A stretch of DNA of 64,000 nt from Ophiodon elongatus. Taxonomy: Eukaryota; Chordata; Actinopteri; Perciformes; Hexagrammidae. Below the pieces are notes generated by a model. The model had not been told where the DNA came from. It ran no database searches and saw nothing but the letters and a program-made list of their open reading frames with translations. Positions 36,251 through 46,867 of this stretch are shown here, piece by piece. Numbering within the stretch: the stretch's first letter is position 1; each line of letters starts with the position of its first letter. The DNA is taken from the NCBI GenBank assembly GCA_016806645.1, contig JACSYO010000471.1, forward strand, positions 2,103,501-2,167,500. The letters run 5' to 3'. A program made the position numbers and the translations under genes.

Positions 36251-37402
36251 AGCAAACACATTGAGTTCACTCAACGTTCCCCTTTTTGGACTGTGAGATA
36301 AGAAACACATAGAAACAGAGAGATCATGCAAATTCAACAGAGATGTCAGCCAGCTGGGTTCAAATAGGCCTCGAATAGATATTCAGAGATAATTTTCACA
36401 CCAGAATTGCCATTGTAGTCTAAATAGAAATAACATTAAGGATGTCTCTGTTTTTTTAATCCTCCCAGTATGTCATGTCAGGGAGGCAGTGAGTCAGAAG
36501 AATACCAGCATCCTAAAACCAAAGCAGCCAAACTGGAACTGTGCTTTGTCTTTTACCATAAAACTTCTCAAGACAATTACAGTACAAATAAAATGAGAGT
36601 GTGCACAATTACCACACTGACAGGGACTGTATGCACACATATAGATTTAATATACAATTTATTGACTTTTAAAGAAAAGGAAAAATAAACTATAAAACTA
36701 CAAAACTTAGTTTTCAGTCTATTGTCCCTGCAATTAACACCAGAGGTGGGAATGAGACTCTGACCCGACAAAACGTTTCCATGGAAGGGAAGAAAATATC
36801 AAGAGTGTTGAAGGACAACGACCAGACGAAAAGACACTGGATGTAGAGCAAAATGAAAGTCTTGAGGGATTGAAGGTTTAATTTCCTGAGACCTGTTCTT
36901 CAGAAGTTGATGCTTAATATGATACATTGTTCAACTATTTAATCAATCATACACAGAAGGAGCTATTTTTCTACAAGCAAAAAAGTTTCAACGCTTACGT
37001 AGTGAGCTTGTTAAACCTTGTTTGCAATTAATGCGTAATCTATAATTACCTTTTTACTCTAAGTAAATTTCATTACATTTTTCATTACAAAAATCTTCAA
37101 TAAAGAATCATTATTGCGTCAAACGGTGTAAAATGAAGTTTGTGCAGTCACACAAATAGAAAAGCTTTTTTCCCATTTCAAAACTTGATTCTGATAATCC
37201 ACTGAGTAAGACAAAAATGTGTAATCTTGTTTTTCAAATAATCTATATTATGTAACGCCTGGTAAACCCAAATCTTACTCATCAACCATGTCAGTTAACA
37301 AACATTGATCCTGTGCTACTCTCTTCTTTTATTTAATGTATAAACTACATATAAAGATATTTACTGCTAAAGCTTCACAGGCTGATGTATTGATCCCTCA
37401 GT

Positions 37403-38695
37403 CTACTGGACAGTGATGACGCCATGCTCCCAGTTCAACTGGTTCACCAGCACGTCGTCCTCCTGCTTCATGGAGTTGAGCAGATACCTGACGCCTGCTT
37501 TCACACCGGTCTTCACCCCTGCACCCAGGGCGAAGCCCGCCACCCCGGCCGTCCCCCCGGTGGCCACCATGAGAGCATCGGTGCCGAGGTCCACCGCGCT
37601 GAGGATGGCTCTCTCCTTGGCTGTCTCGGAGCAGTTGACTGAGGCATAATACACGGCTGTACCGAGGTTGTAGAGGGTGCTGACTGCAGGGATCCACTCC
37701 ACCACGTTGTAGACGCGCTCCTCGCTTTTGTTGATGCAGCTCCTCTGGGGGCTTCGCCTCCCCCGTCGACCCGAAGCGGCGGCGGTCAGAACATCCTCCT
37801 CTGCGCTGCACTGACGGATCCAACACTCGGACTCCGTGGATCCAGAGGGTAAGACGCGGCTGCCTTTCTTCAACACTCCCTGGTACTTCCCAGGTTTGAG
37901 TGGTCCACTGCTGGTCACACCTGCACACAGGACTCCCAGTCTCTCACAGGCGCTCACAGCCTCCTTTAGATCACCTGTGCCTCCTTCCACAGCTGTTCCT
38001 ACCAGTGTGGTTCCACTCACCCTGGTCCAACCCTCACAATGCCCTTCATGCTCGGAGGAACCGTCTCCCACCATGGTCAGCTGCTGGATGTTAAACATCA
38101 CAGCCTCCATGTGGCGCCCTGCTTGATTCCTCCCTGAAGGCGTGGATGCAGACTTGCTCACCCTCCTCTCTATCAGACCCTCCACCTCCATCAGGAGCTC
38201 CTCCGTGTCCGCCACTCCCAGCAGGTCGTACAGCTTGAGCACCAGGGTCTGTGCTTCCTGTTGGCAGCCTGCCACCACCAACACAGGCACTAAAGAGAGA
38301 CCCAGGAGCTCCTGGGGGAACATGGAGGAAGATGGGTCGTCCACGGTGCTGGCAGCTAGCAGCTCCTCACAGCTGACGTTCCCCTGAATGTGGAGGTGAT
38401 CTTGAATCTGCTCCGGAAGCTTCGCCCTGAGGACTGATATTATATTTTCGGCAGATCGAACTCTCCCCTCTATTTGTGCAGGATCAGGGTTTTCTGCAGA
38501 TGGGATACCGAGTTGGAGTTTGGGTCCCTGGAGAGACGGATGATCCTGTTTGGCTGTTTCCTCTCCCGCTTCATTGAAGTCAGCTCCTGGAAGCGGAGTG
38601 TTTCTCAACGCCAGAGGAGGTGGGATCCTGCACAAAGCCTGTTCATTCAGCAGGAGCTGGATCACAATCAGCCACTTCAATTTGGAGGACATCAT
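37403..38695 (-). CDS. apof: apolipoprotein F (lipid transfer inhibitor protein)
   Basis: A single coding exon of 430 residues. ApoF is a secreted plasma apolipoprotein on LDL and HDL that modulates cholesteryl ester transfer; it is made as a precursor and the C-terminal part is the mature form. Residues about 1-22 form a signal peptide (KLKWLIVIQLLLNEQALC). A long poorly conserved pro-region follows, with Cys and WTRVSGTTLVG-like words. A strong dibasic furin-type site, GRRGRRS, stands at about residue 314. Cleavage there would leave a 116-residue mature chain that begins SPQRSC and has the family core EWIPAVSTLYNLGTAVYYASVNC and a Gly/Ala-rich amphipathic stretch. The mature human form is longer (about 160 residues). 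Two Met codons open the frame; the first was taken. Adjacent stat2 matches human APOF-STAT2 order. The ORF at 37398-37928 and the plus-strand ORFs here are shadows. Confidence 0.88.
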   Translation of the reverse strand: MMSSKLKWLIVIQLLLNEQALCRIPPPLALRNTPLPGADFNEAGEETAKQDHPSLQGPKLQLGIPSAENPDPAQIEGRVRSAENIISVLRAKLPEQIQDHLHIQGNVSCEELLAASTVDDPSSSMFPQELLGLSLVPVLVVAGCQQEAQTLVLKLYDLLGVADTEELLMEVEGLIERRVSKSASTPSGRNQAGRHMEAVMFNIQQLTMVGDGSSEHEGHCEGWTRVSGTTLVGTAVEGGTGDLKEAVSACERLGVLCAGVTSSGPLKPGKYQGVLKKGSRVLPSGSTESECWIRQCSAEEDVLTAAASGRRGRRSPQRSCINKSEERVYNVVEWIPAVSTLYNLGTAVYYASVNCSETAKERAILSAVDLGTDALMVATGGTAGVAGFALGAGVKTGVKAGVRYLLNSMKQEDDVLVNQLNWEHGVITVQ

Positions 38696-41600
38696 TCCAG
38701 TCTTGTTAGAGCTTTTTTTCCCCCCAAAGCTACAACATTAAACACAGGAGAAAGAATAAAAAAAACAACCCAACAACATAACAAATGAGTCATTGCTGCA
38801 CATACTGTTGAACCTGCCATCGAGTATGTCAGTCTTTTACTCTCACACAATGATTCATTGGTTAGTTTGGGCTATCCATTTTTGCGGCTGCACCTGTTTC
38901 ACTACAGACATTAAGAAGATATTAAATGACTCATGACTCTCATTCTGTAATGTTTCCAGTGGCACAATTAGTTATTGGTCTATATTGTATGATTTTCTAT
39001 TTCAATCTAGTCAGCCTGCAAAAAAGCCCTCTCAATAAAGGAGAGCAGCAGTGAATTACAGTTGTCTACATTACAAACAAACAAAAAATCTATATATTTA
39101 AAATGTGCAAGAATGAGCAACACATCTCAATACAGGGCCTCTACACTGAGCACTTCTTCTTTCCGCTGTACTAAATACAACTAAAAATAGAAATGTTGTT
39201 CCACCCACAACTTCGTCATTTAATTGCTTTTTTTTTTCATCCTGTGGCAGCTGTGTTCAGCACCTACCTTAATAACAATCAGACGTGGAGTCCAGAATGG
39301 AGCAGCGCGACCAAGATGGCTTCAATGTGTAGGAGGATGCATTTCGTTTCCCTTTTTTCCCCACAAAACATGCATAGCAGTCTTCTTTCTCTTTGCCTCC
39401 AATGAGAGTCTTCTCCTTTACACATGACATCCCACAGCCCTCCCTCTGTCTCATCTGTCTTTCAGCTGCCGCTTCTCTTTGGCCTCATTGCTCAACGGGG
39501 AGATCGGGGCTTGAATATTGATTCAAGTGGGGAAAGTCCATGTGTTCTAAAGCAGTTTTGTTTGTCTGCCCCACTATCCTCTCATCCCTCCCCCGTCCCG
39601 CTGCTCTCTCTCTCAGGCATTAGGTTTTGTTTTTGACCCAAATACTTGAAAGAAATCTCCCCTCATGCCGTGAGCAAGTGAGGAAAACGAGGGGCTATCT
39701 AAGGTGAAGACTAAACTCCTTCACAACTCCACTTGATGTATTGTTGTTACTGTACACCTGCTCATTGTTGCTACATCTTAACACATCACTTTCCTGTAAC
39801 TTCCTTTAGAAAAGGGTTTCTTTTATTCCCTGGAGCCCCATTCACTCACGCCACAGAAGCTGCTGGTAAAAGTCCATCTCTTTCGCAATCAGAGCTCCCA
39901 GAATAGCATGACTTTGCCCTGGAGCAGGTTGTTGCCGTCCAATGAAAACCTTGTATCTTGTGTAAAACAAAGTCACATGAGCTCGGAAAAAAACAGCCCT
40001 GTTTTCAGATTTGTGACCGTGTATTTTTTAGATAATCCAATGGGTTTTTAAATTAGCTCAAAAAGAGGTACATTTTAAACAAACGTCGCAGCCTTTTTGT
40101 GGCACCCTGCTTGTTTCAGGCTGCAGCATGCATCAGCACCAAACACACAGACAAAGGTAACTGGTGAACACAGTGGAGCATTTACCAGCTAAAGAGCCAA
40201 ATATTTCCTCAGGAGTTAGTGGAGACCAAATCAGTTGAAAGAGAGTGGATAGAAAAATCTCAATAAAACTCCAAGGCACTTTTAAACAATTAAACCATAA
40301 CTGCCGGATGTGTAAAAAGGCAACTGCTTGCTACCAAGTTTATCATATCAACTTGATACGGTGATGATATGTCAACATTGTGTTGACAGCTTGTTTCCGC
40401 TTTTCTTTGCTGCATCATTTTAACAAAAATAAATCAGGAACTGGATTGATTAAAATAAAACAAGTGGTAATTGTGCCTAATGCACGTATAGATATTTACT
40501 TTTTGTGATATATTATTAAATTATTGCTTAATAAATTATCATTCTTGAAGAGTTTTTGAAGATCCCATGTGAAAACTGCAGGAACAATACCAATTTAACA
40601 TTATATGCTTCATATGTACTTCACATTTGTTGCTTCTTTAGGTCGTCAATTCTGTTTACAATCAGATACAGAAAATATATATATGATGATAATTTCAAAT
40701 GAGATAATATCAGAAACCTATTGGAAGAAAGTCTTTGACGGGGCCACTGGATGTTCACTTTCAGTTATTTAGCTGAGAATTTGTTCACTTCTGTCTCCAT
40801 CTCTTATTCATTTTCCTCTTTTCCTTTCCTCGGTTCCTCCAAAACGAGAAAGGAAGGTAAGGAAATCTATCTTTCTCTATTGGTTTTGTCGAGGGGGAGA
40901 TGCTGCTCCTCCATTGTCTCCTGCTGGAGAAGAAAGGTTGGGATCTCTCGAGGAATGGAGGCCTAATCCGCAGCTGGCCTCACCCACTCTGAAGAAACAA
41001 AATTAAAATCGTTAACATCATGAGACTGAAGCCAACGCGTCATACTGTGTACGGATTGCAATGTGGAGTTGTTGGATGATATTGTGTTCTCACCTGTTTC
41101 ATTCAGGGATCCTGGATATAAGGAAGCAGCCCTCTGGGTTTCACCAAGTTACCAATCTGAAAAATCTGCCAATTTGCAGGTCTGAGTCATAAAGTGTGAT
41201 GGTTTACGCAGTAATTTCTGTCTGAGTATAATTAACACTTTGAATAAATAGGAATAACTCCCAGAATCCAATCAAAAATGTGCTAATTTAAGACGATTCT
41301 CTACACACAGTTGATGTTTCATTAACCGTCAGGGAGTATCAGCTCATTTGTTGTGAACCTCATGATCTCACACCGATAATCCCAGTGCAATTATCATGTC
41401 TTCATCTGGAGTCAAAGTTTACTCGTGAACTTGGAAGCACTACTTGTGAGTGACTTACAATGTTTTAACATTTTTATTACGCAGCTTACAGAGTGTACAG
41501 AGAGAATCAAGAAAAAATTGAAATGTGAAACTAAAGTTACTTTAAAAACTGTGTCAGAATAGGAATAAGTAATGTTAGCCACTTCCTTAACAATCAACCC

Positions 41601-42540
41601 TACATAATGTACTGTTAGTCAGGGAGAAGTAGTAAAATACAAACACATATGTTGCCTTTTCTTTCTTCTTGACACAATGTCAAGTTTTAGTAAATACACT
41701 TTTAGGCCCAATGTGTTTTATCTTGCACTTGAATAAGATATTTACTGCAATGTAAATCTTCTTCAATAGAACAATTAAGAAAGAGAGGGGTGTAACAGAA
41801 CAACAAAGTCAAGAAACCAGGATTAGGGCAGTGCTATAAAGAGTTTAGTTTAAGTCGTCTTCCCAAGGCTGCTCTTCTGAACACGTCAGCCACAACGGAC
41901 ACGTAGTTTCCTAATAAAAGTCAAAGCTTCAAGACCGTCAGTCTTCAATCAGGAATCAGAAAAAGTGTTTCATTATCCATTAAATACAAATAGTTTGGTT
42001 AAAAAAGGACACATCTAACACTGCCACTGTGAATGCTGTCATGAACACAGTGTGGGTTAGGGTGACTTGTTGTTTTGTTGGACAGAATGATTTCAGGTGG
42101 GTGTATTGAAACTTTTTGGGGAATTTGTCTGTGGAAAAGAAAGGGTCAGCCGGAAGGCTTCCGCTTGTCCTTTCATTGGTTCAGAGAGTGTGGGAGTTAT
42201 TTGTCTCTCTGCTCTTACACACCAGTTATTGACGGTGGGACAGAACAGCAATATCCGCTTACAGGGCGTACGCTGTTTCCAAGTCCAGTCCACTTACACA
42301 GGCACATAATATGCTCAATTTCTCCAGGGAGACACACACACACAGCCAAACACGCAAACATGCAAATATAAACACACTGTAGTTCAAGGTTTAGCCCTAA
42401 CCCTTTCAACTATTTGATAAGACTAATGAGAAAGTGTGTGTGCGTGTGTGCGTGTGTGTGTGTGTAGGGGTGGGAGGGGAGTTTGGGTGGTGGGTGGAGC
42501 TCTAATTGGATTACAAATGTACTCAAGGACTATTATAATT
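38696..42540. other. intergenic DNA between apof and tac3
   Basis: Several short ORFs (for example at 39193, 40751 and 42075) show no recognisable domain or splice support. A short GT-rich tract lies at 42434-42465. No mobile element with defined ends was found. Confidence 0.4.
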
Positions 42541-42544
42541 GACA

Positions 42545-42642
42545 TAAGAGGCTGCTGAGCAAAAAAGCATTGTCAGTCGGCATAGAGTTCCTTTGATACC
42601 AAGTAAACTGTTGGACGGATCAAGATTTTTTCAACACAGGAG
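42545..42642 (+). promoter_or_regulatory. probable tac3 5' UTR exon and core promoter
   Basis: A donor-like CAGGAG|GTGAGAC ends at 42642. TATAATT at about 42533 stands at TATA-box distance before a likely start. The leader intron would run to the acceptor at 43217-43218. All inferred from sequence signals. Confidence 0.4.
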
Positions 42643-43219
42643 GTGAGACATTCATGTTGTTTTCATTCATTTGAAATAGATTATTGTGATAAAGGAGCCA
42701 TGTGAGAGGTCACTGTTCACCAAGAGAAGACATTCTGGAGCTGTATTCTGTTTCTGATTAAATGCTTTTATTCTATTTTATTTCAAATAACTTGCATGAC
42801 TTATTAGGTGACTGAGTAAATTGATTGATTGCAGTTACATGTTAGCGCTTTCCCCAATGGTTAGCTCACGGCTGCTGCTCTGCTCTGCTCTCATACGGCA
42901 ATTGAAACTAATAATGTAGTCCTGAAGGAAGCATATCACCCACCTCCGGTTCCCCCGCAGGTAAACACTGTTCCGTTAGCCCTGACAGCACGCTGTTAGC
43001 ACCGTTAGCTATGAGCCGCGAGCTCGCCATCGACATGTTGAGAGCCAATCAGAGGCAATGGAAATGCTCCTAATCTATGATCTTGCATCTTAAAGTTTTA
43101 TTTAAGCAATTTTTATTCTAGCTTTGTATTCATCATTCAGTTATTTTTACAATCTTAATTGTCCATTTAATCTGAATTTGGGTAAACCATTTATTTCATC
43201 TCATCTGATTGGTTTCAGA

Positions 43220-44939
43220 ATGATGGAGAGAACTTCAAACTGCTGCCGCACTTGTGCTTCACTGTTCGCTTTAGTCGTCCTTGTCATATTTCCTGTGAGG
43301 TCTGGATGTAGGGAATACAATTACAAATCACTGACAGAGGTAAGCCTACATACATTTAGGGCCTTTCTCTTTTCTCGATTTTGTGCCTCCTCGTCTCCTT
43401 GCTCCACCAACTTGTGACCTGGAAATCGATCAGAGCACTCCTCCTTGAAGGACGTCCCAATTACTAAAAAGCATTTCTAGGATCAAAGAGGTTTGCCAGA
43501 GGAGCTATAAGGGACCCTTAAGTCTTATATTCAGGATGCAGGTATAATATGTGCAGGATGCGGACTAAGAGGCATCCCATCCTTTGTCCCACACAGCATT
43601 CAGCTGCTTAACAAGCTTTGGTCACAACGTCTGAACCTTGATTTCCTTTATCATTTTCCCATATGAAGCTTTTTACATATCGTTTTTATGATACTCATGC
43701 TTTAATTATATTATGTACTGTCATGTATGGTTGTTGATGTTCTTTGAATATATTATAAAAGTTTAGGTTATTCATTCATTTATTTAAGTGAGTTATGGCC
43801 TGATCCATAGTAGCAGATTTTCAAAATATTTCTACAGTGGGAAGCTGAAAAGCCCAATAATTTCCAAGAGGCTAAATGATGTTTTGTCTTTCAGGCTTCG
43901 CTGGAGTGCTGTGTTCGAGAAGATGCAGAGTTGAAGAGATCTAAAGACATGGACTATGACAGTTTTGTGGGTCTAATGGGAAGGAGAAGTGTTGCTCAAC
44001 CAAGGAGTGAGTTTTTTTAATTCAGTCTTACAGTACTCTCTCTCAATGACACTGGAACTTCTGTCGTCTAACCTCTAACTTCTTTTGCATGTCACAGAAA
44101 CATCAAGAAAAATTATGAATTTGAAACCAGTTTCCAGCATTTTTCTGTAATGACCTAACATATTATTGTATATTACATTTTCTGTTCATCTTGTTGTGTA
44201 GGACACATTGATCCCATCTTCGCTGATATGTTGGGGCGGCTAACAGGTGAGTGACATCAGCAACACAGAGCATTCATTCAGTAAGTCATACAATATCTAT
44301 CGATTTACTAGTGTATCGTGTGGCTATTTGTAGGACAATTATACAGATATTTGTGCATGATGATTTTTTGATCAATACCAAAAATAAAATAACAAATATT
44401 ACTCCCAGTATTACAAATCTAATTTTCCACCAAAAATATGTGCAGATTTTTTATTATTAACATCGTAGTCCGACAATAGCCCCAACACTTGGACATTTGA
44501 GGCAGATATTGAGTATGAGATTTGAAAATTATATAACAATATAGGCTGATATTTCTTTTTGTATAAACATGTCACATAAATATTTTGTATTCAATTTTTT
44601 TTTTAATCCATCAATCCATCCATATAAAACTAAACTGTCAATGAAACTTAGTCAGGTTAAAAAAATTAAGTTGCACCTACTAATGTAGTGATTACGATAA
44701 CTACTTGAATGTATAGTTCTTAGAATTGTTTATTTTTTTCTTTGTATGAACAGGAATGTCTTGTCCGTGTGCCGAGGAGTATTTGCAAACTAAGAGAGGC
44801 CAATTCATCAATCATGGGAGGCAGAGGTAGGAACCTTGGATGTGCATCCTCACTAAAATTAAATAACGAAACTAAAATATTGTTGCCAAATCTTTTACAA
44901 ACCTTGTTTTCTTTACTTAGGTTTCAACGCTTTCCGTAG
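43220..44939 (+). CDS. tac3: tachykinin 3 precursor (neurokinin B / neurokinin F type)
   Basis: Five coding exons: 43220-43339, 43895-44006, 44202-44246, 44754-44826 and 44921-44939 (stop TAG), 122 residues in all with consistent phase. Tachykinins are secreted amidated neuropeptides acting on NK receptors; tac3 products regulate reproduction through kisspeptin and GnRH neurons. Residues about 10-30 form a signal peptide. The second exon holds one good peptide: KRSKDMDYDSFVGLMGRR, with the FxGLM core, a Gly amide donor and a dibasic cleavage site. It resembles the fish neurokinin F / NKB-related peptide (from memory, ...DIDYDSFVGLM). The third exon, where the second tachykinin is expected, reads HIDPIFADMLGRLT, lacking both the FVGLM core and the dibasic end. 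The tail is SCPCAEEYLQTKRGQ. Linkage to stat2 and apof matches human 12q13 and favours tac3 over tac1 or tac4. Confidence 0.85.
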
Positions 44940-45176
44940 TGGGATGTCACGCCTCCCCCACCTCCACAGACTGTAAAACCTGCAGTCTCTTGCAGCTGAT
45001 TGTAACAACAGAGGACGATGTATCAAGTTACTAAACCACGGGGAGGTGAAAAAGCCACATTAACCATGCATGAATGCATTTCTACTGTCAATGGAAATTG
45101 TTCTGACTTGTTATCATGTAAACAAATGTAAAAAACAAAAACAAATGTATAGTAAAATATGTATTTATTTATAGTG

Positions 45177-45182
45177 ATTAAA
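45177..45182 (+). terminator. ATTAAA polyadenylation signal, candidate for tac3
   Basis: A variant polyadenylation hexamer about 240 bp after the tac3 stop, just before a hAT insertion. Confidence 0.4.
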
Positions 45183-45663
45183 GTACTAAACGATCCTGCA
45201 CACTGATCACGTGGTCACACAAAACTCATTTACACACTAAAGCAGGAGGGGTCAAACTCATTTTCACCGTGGGCCACATCAGCATTACGGTTGCCCTCAA
45301 AGGGCCGGTTGTAACTGTACGACTATATAAATGTAACTACTCCCTAACATATTGTTAAATGACTGTCTCTGCATTTGATTATTGTTTATTCAAGTGTAAA
45401 AATATAGTACATGCATCTATATAAATGTAAAAATCTATGTCAGCAAATTTCTCTGTTATTATAACATAAATCCTTTTAATTTAGGTTTAAGAAACCCACA
45501 TTACTCTATCAAAGATCAAACTTTTATAGAAAATAACAGACATCACATTAACTTTGTTCAAAGCTTTTTTTGTCACAGTTGAGAGGGACATAACTCTGGT
45601 ACAACAAATAATTGTGAGCTGCTAAAAACATGTTTGACAGATGTGGTCTGGGCCTCACCTGCT

Positions 45664-45945
45664 CTCATAACTTTACATGGAACACCTGTTCTCACACCTT
45701 TACATGGCTCACCTGTTCTCATACCTTTACATGACTCACCTGTTCTCTCACCTTTACATGGCTCACCTGTTCTCTCACCTTTACATGGCTCACCTGTTCT
45801 CTCACTTTTACATGGCTCACCTGTTCTCATACCTTTACATGACTCACCTGTTCTCTCACCTTTACATGGCTCACCTGTTCTCTCACCTTTACATGGCTCA
45901 CCTGTTCTCACCTTTACATGGCTCACCTGCTCACATAGCTTTATG
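45664..45945. repeat. 27-bp minisatellite, about 10 units
   Basis: The unit is close to CTCACCTGTTCTCT plus CACCTTTACATGG, repeated head to tail with a few substitutions; the last unit is shorter. Because 27 is divisible by 3 and the unit lacks stops in several frames, spurious ORFs appear on both strands (for example repeats of GEPCKGERT on the minus strand). The truncated sister element at 51345 lacks it. Confidence 0.92.
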
Positions 45946-46198
45946 CTGCGTTCACACCAAACATGTTGCGAATTTTAGTAACGCAAATTTTCGCCGGGCG
46001 GCGAGAATGAAGCGAATGGCGCGACGCGAACAATTCACATGACGCTGTGTCTGTAAAGCCAATCAGCGTTGAGAAGCTCCGCCCGTCATCACTGACGTCA
46101 TGCCGCTGTTGAATCAGAAACTATGGAGGAGAAGTTGATAGTCTGGAAGCGGCAGTACTCCAGACGCAGCTCCTGGAGAAGCTGTGAGCGTTGACGGA

Positions 46199-46240
46199 TA
46201 ATATTATCTATTATATATAGATATAATAGATAATATTATG
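46199..46240. repeat. 42-bp AT-rich near-palindrome
   Basis: ATAATATTATCTATTATA runs into its own complement with only a small off-centre mismatch. It could form a cruciform or hairpin and lies inside the composite hAT element. Confidence 0.75.
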
Positions 46241-46867
46241 AACCCAGACACGAGGGCGGTTGATGTTCCCACGTTTGTGGGACTTCCACAACATGTACAA
46301 AGCAGAAATAGTGGTTATTTCTTCAATGGTGGATGGCGGAAATGAACTATTTCCACGGAGATAAGCCACGCCCCCCCTCAGGCGCGTCTAGCGCAAATTC
46401 TTGGACAACTTTAAGTTTTTCTTGGAGGCTACATTTAGCATACTTGGCTCTGTGTTTGGTGTCAAAATGCCAAAGTACATTGTATTCCTTCATCACCGAC
46501 ACACCTCATAACACAGACCGGTTTTTCTCCTTGAAGCACAAACATGTATTCGCTTTCCCTCTGCATCAATCTTTCTCTTCTTGGATATTTTGAGATTATT
46601 TGTTGATCTTTTTCAACTCAAATCGCTTTAGTTAAACGCCGATATGGAAACACTGCTTTCTAGCGGCAGGAAGCCGTTCATTTGCGGGTCACAAAATCAA
46701 CATGCATTGTGGGAGATGTCGTTTATGGTCACTGTACATTGTAAAGCAGCATAGACTTTAATTTTAAGACAATCATATTCCTTTTCGAGCTCTCGCGGGC
46801 CACATGAAATGATGTGGCGGGCCGGATTCGGCCCGCGGGCCTTGAGTTTGACACCTATGCACTAAAG

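Larger units (their letters stand above)
33898..37402. other. intergenic DNA between the L1 and apof
   Basis: Contains a SINE fragment at 34836-34920 and a CA microsatellite at 36176-36250. The rest is AT-rich and lacks a supportable gene. The part immediately left of 37403 should hold the apof 3' UTR. Confidence 0.4.
45243..46859. mobile_element. non-autonomous hAT element with internal minisatellite
   Basis: A perfect 8-bp target duplication, CACTAAAG, lies at 45235-45242 and 46860-46867. The ends share GGGGTCAAACTC (left) and GAGTTTGACACC (right), then GTGGGCC / GGCCCGC. The interior carries a 27-bp minisatellite, an AT palindrome at 46199-46240, and from about 45943 a segment beginning CTGCGTTCACACCAAAC, a word common in other teleost DNA transposons, so the element is probably composite. 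No transposase was recognised. A truncated relative lies at 51345-51735. Confidence 0.85.

Noticed and set aside
37398..37928. 176-codon minus-strand ORF and several plus-strand ORFs inside apof
   Set aside because: Out-of-frame or antisense shadows of a GC-rich coding exon.
45664..45945. CRISPR-like array
   Set aside because: Head-to-tail units without unique spacers, in a eukaryotic genome; an ordinary minisatellite.
45573..46042. Long overlapping ORFs on both strands with 9-residue repeats
   Set aside because: They are translations of a 27-bp minisatellite inside a hAT element. No start context, domain or splice support.
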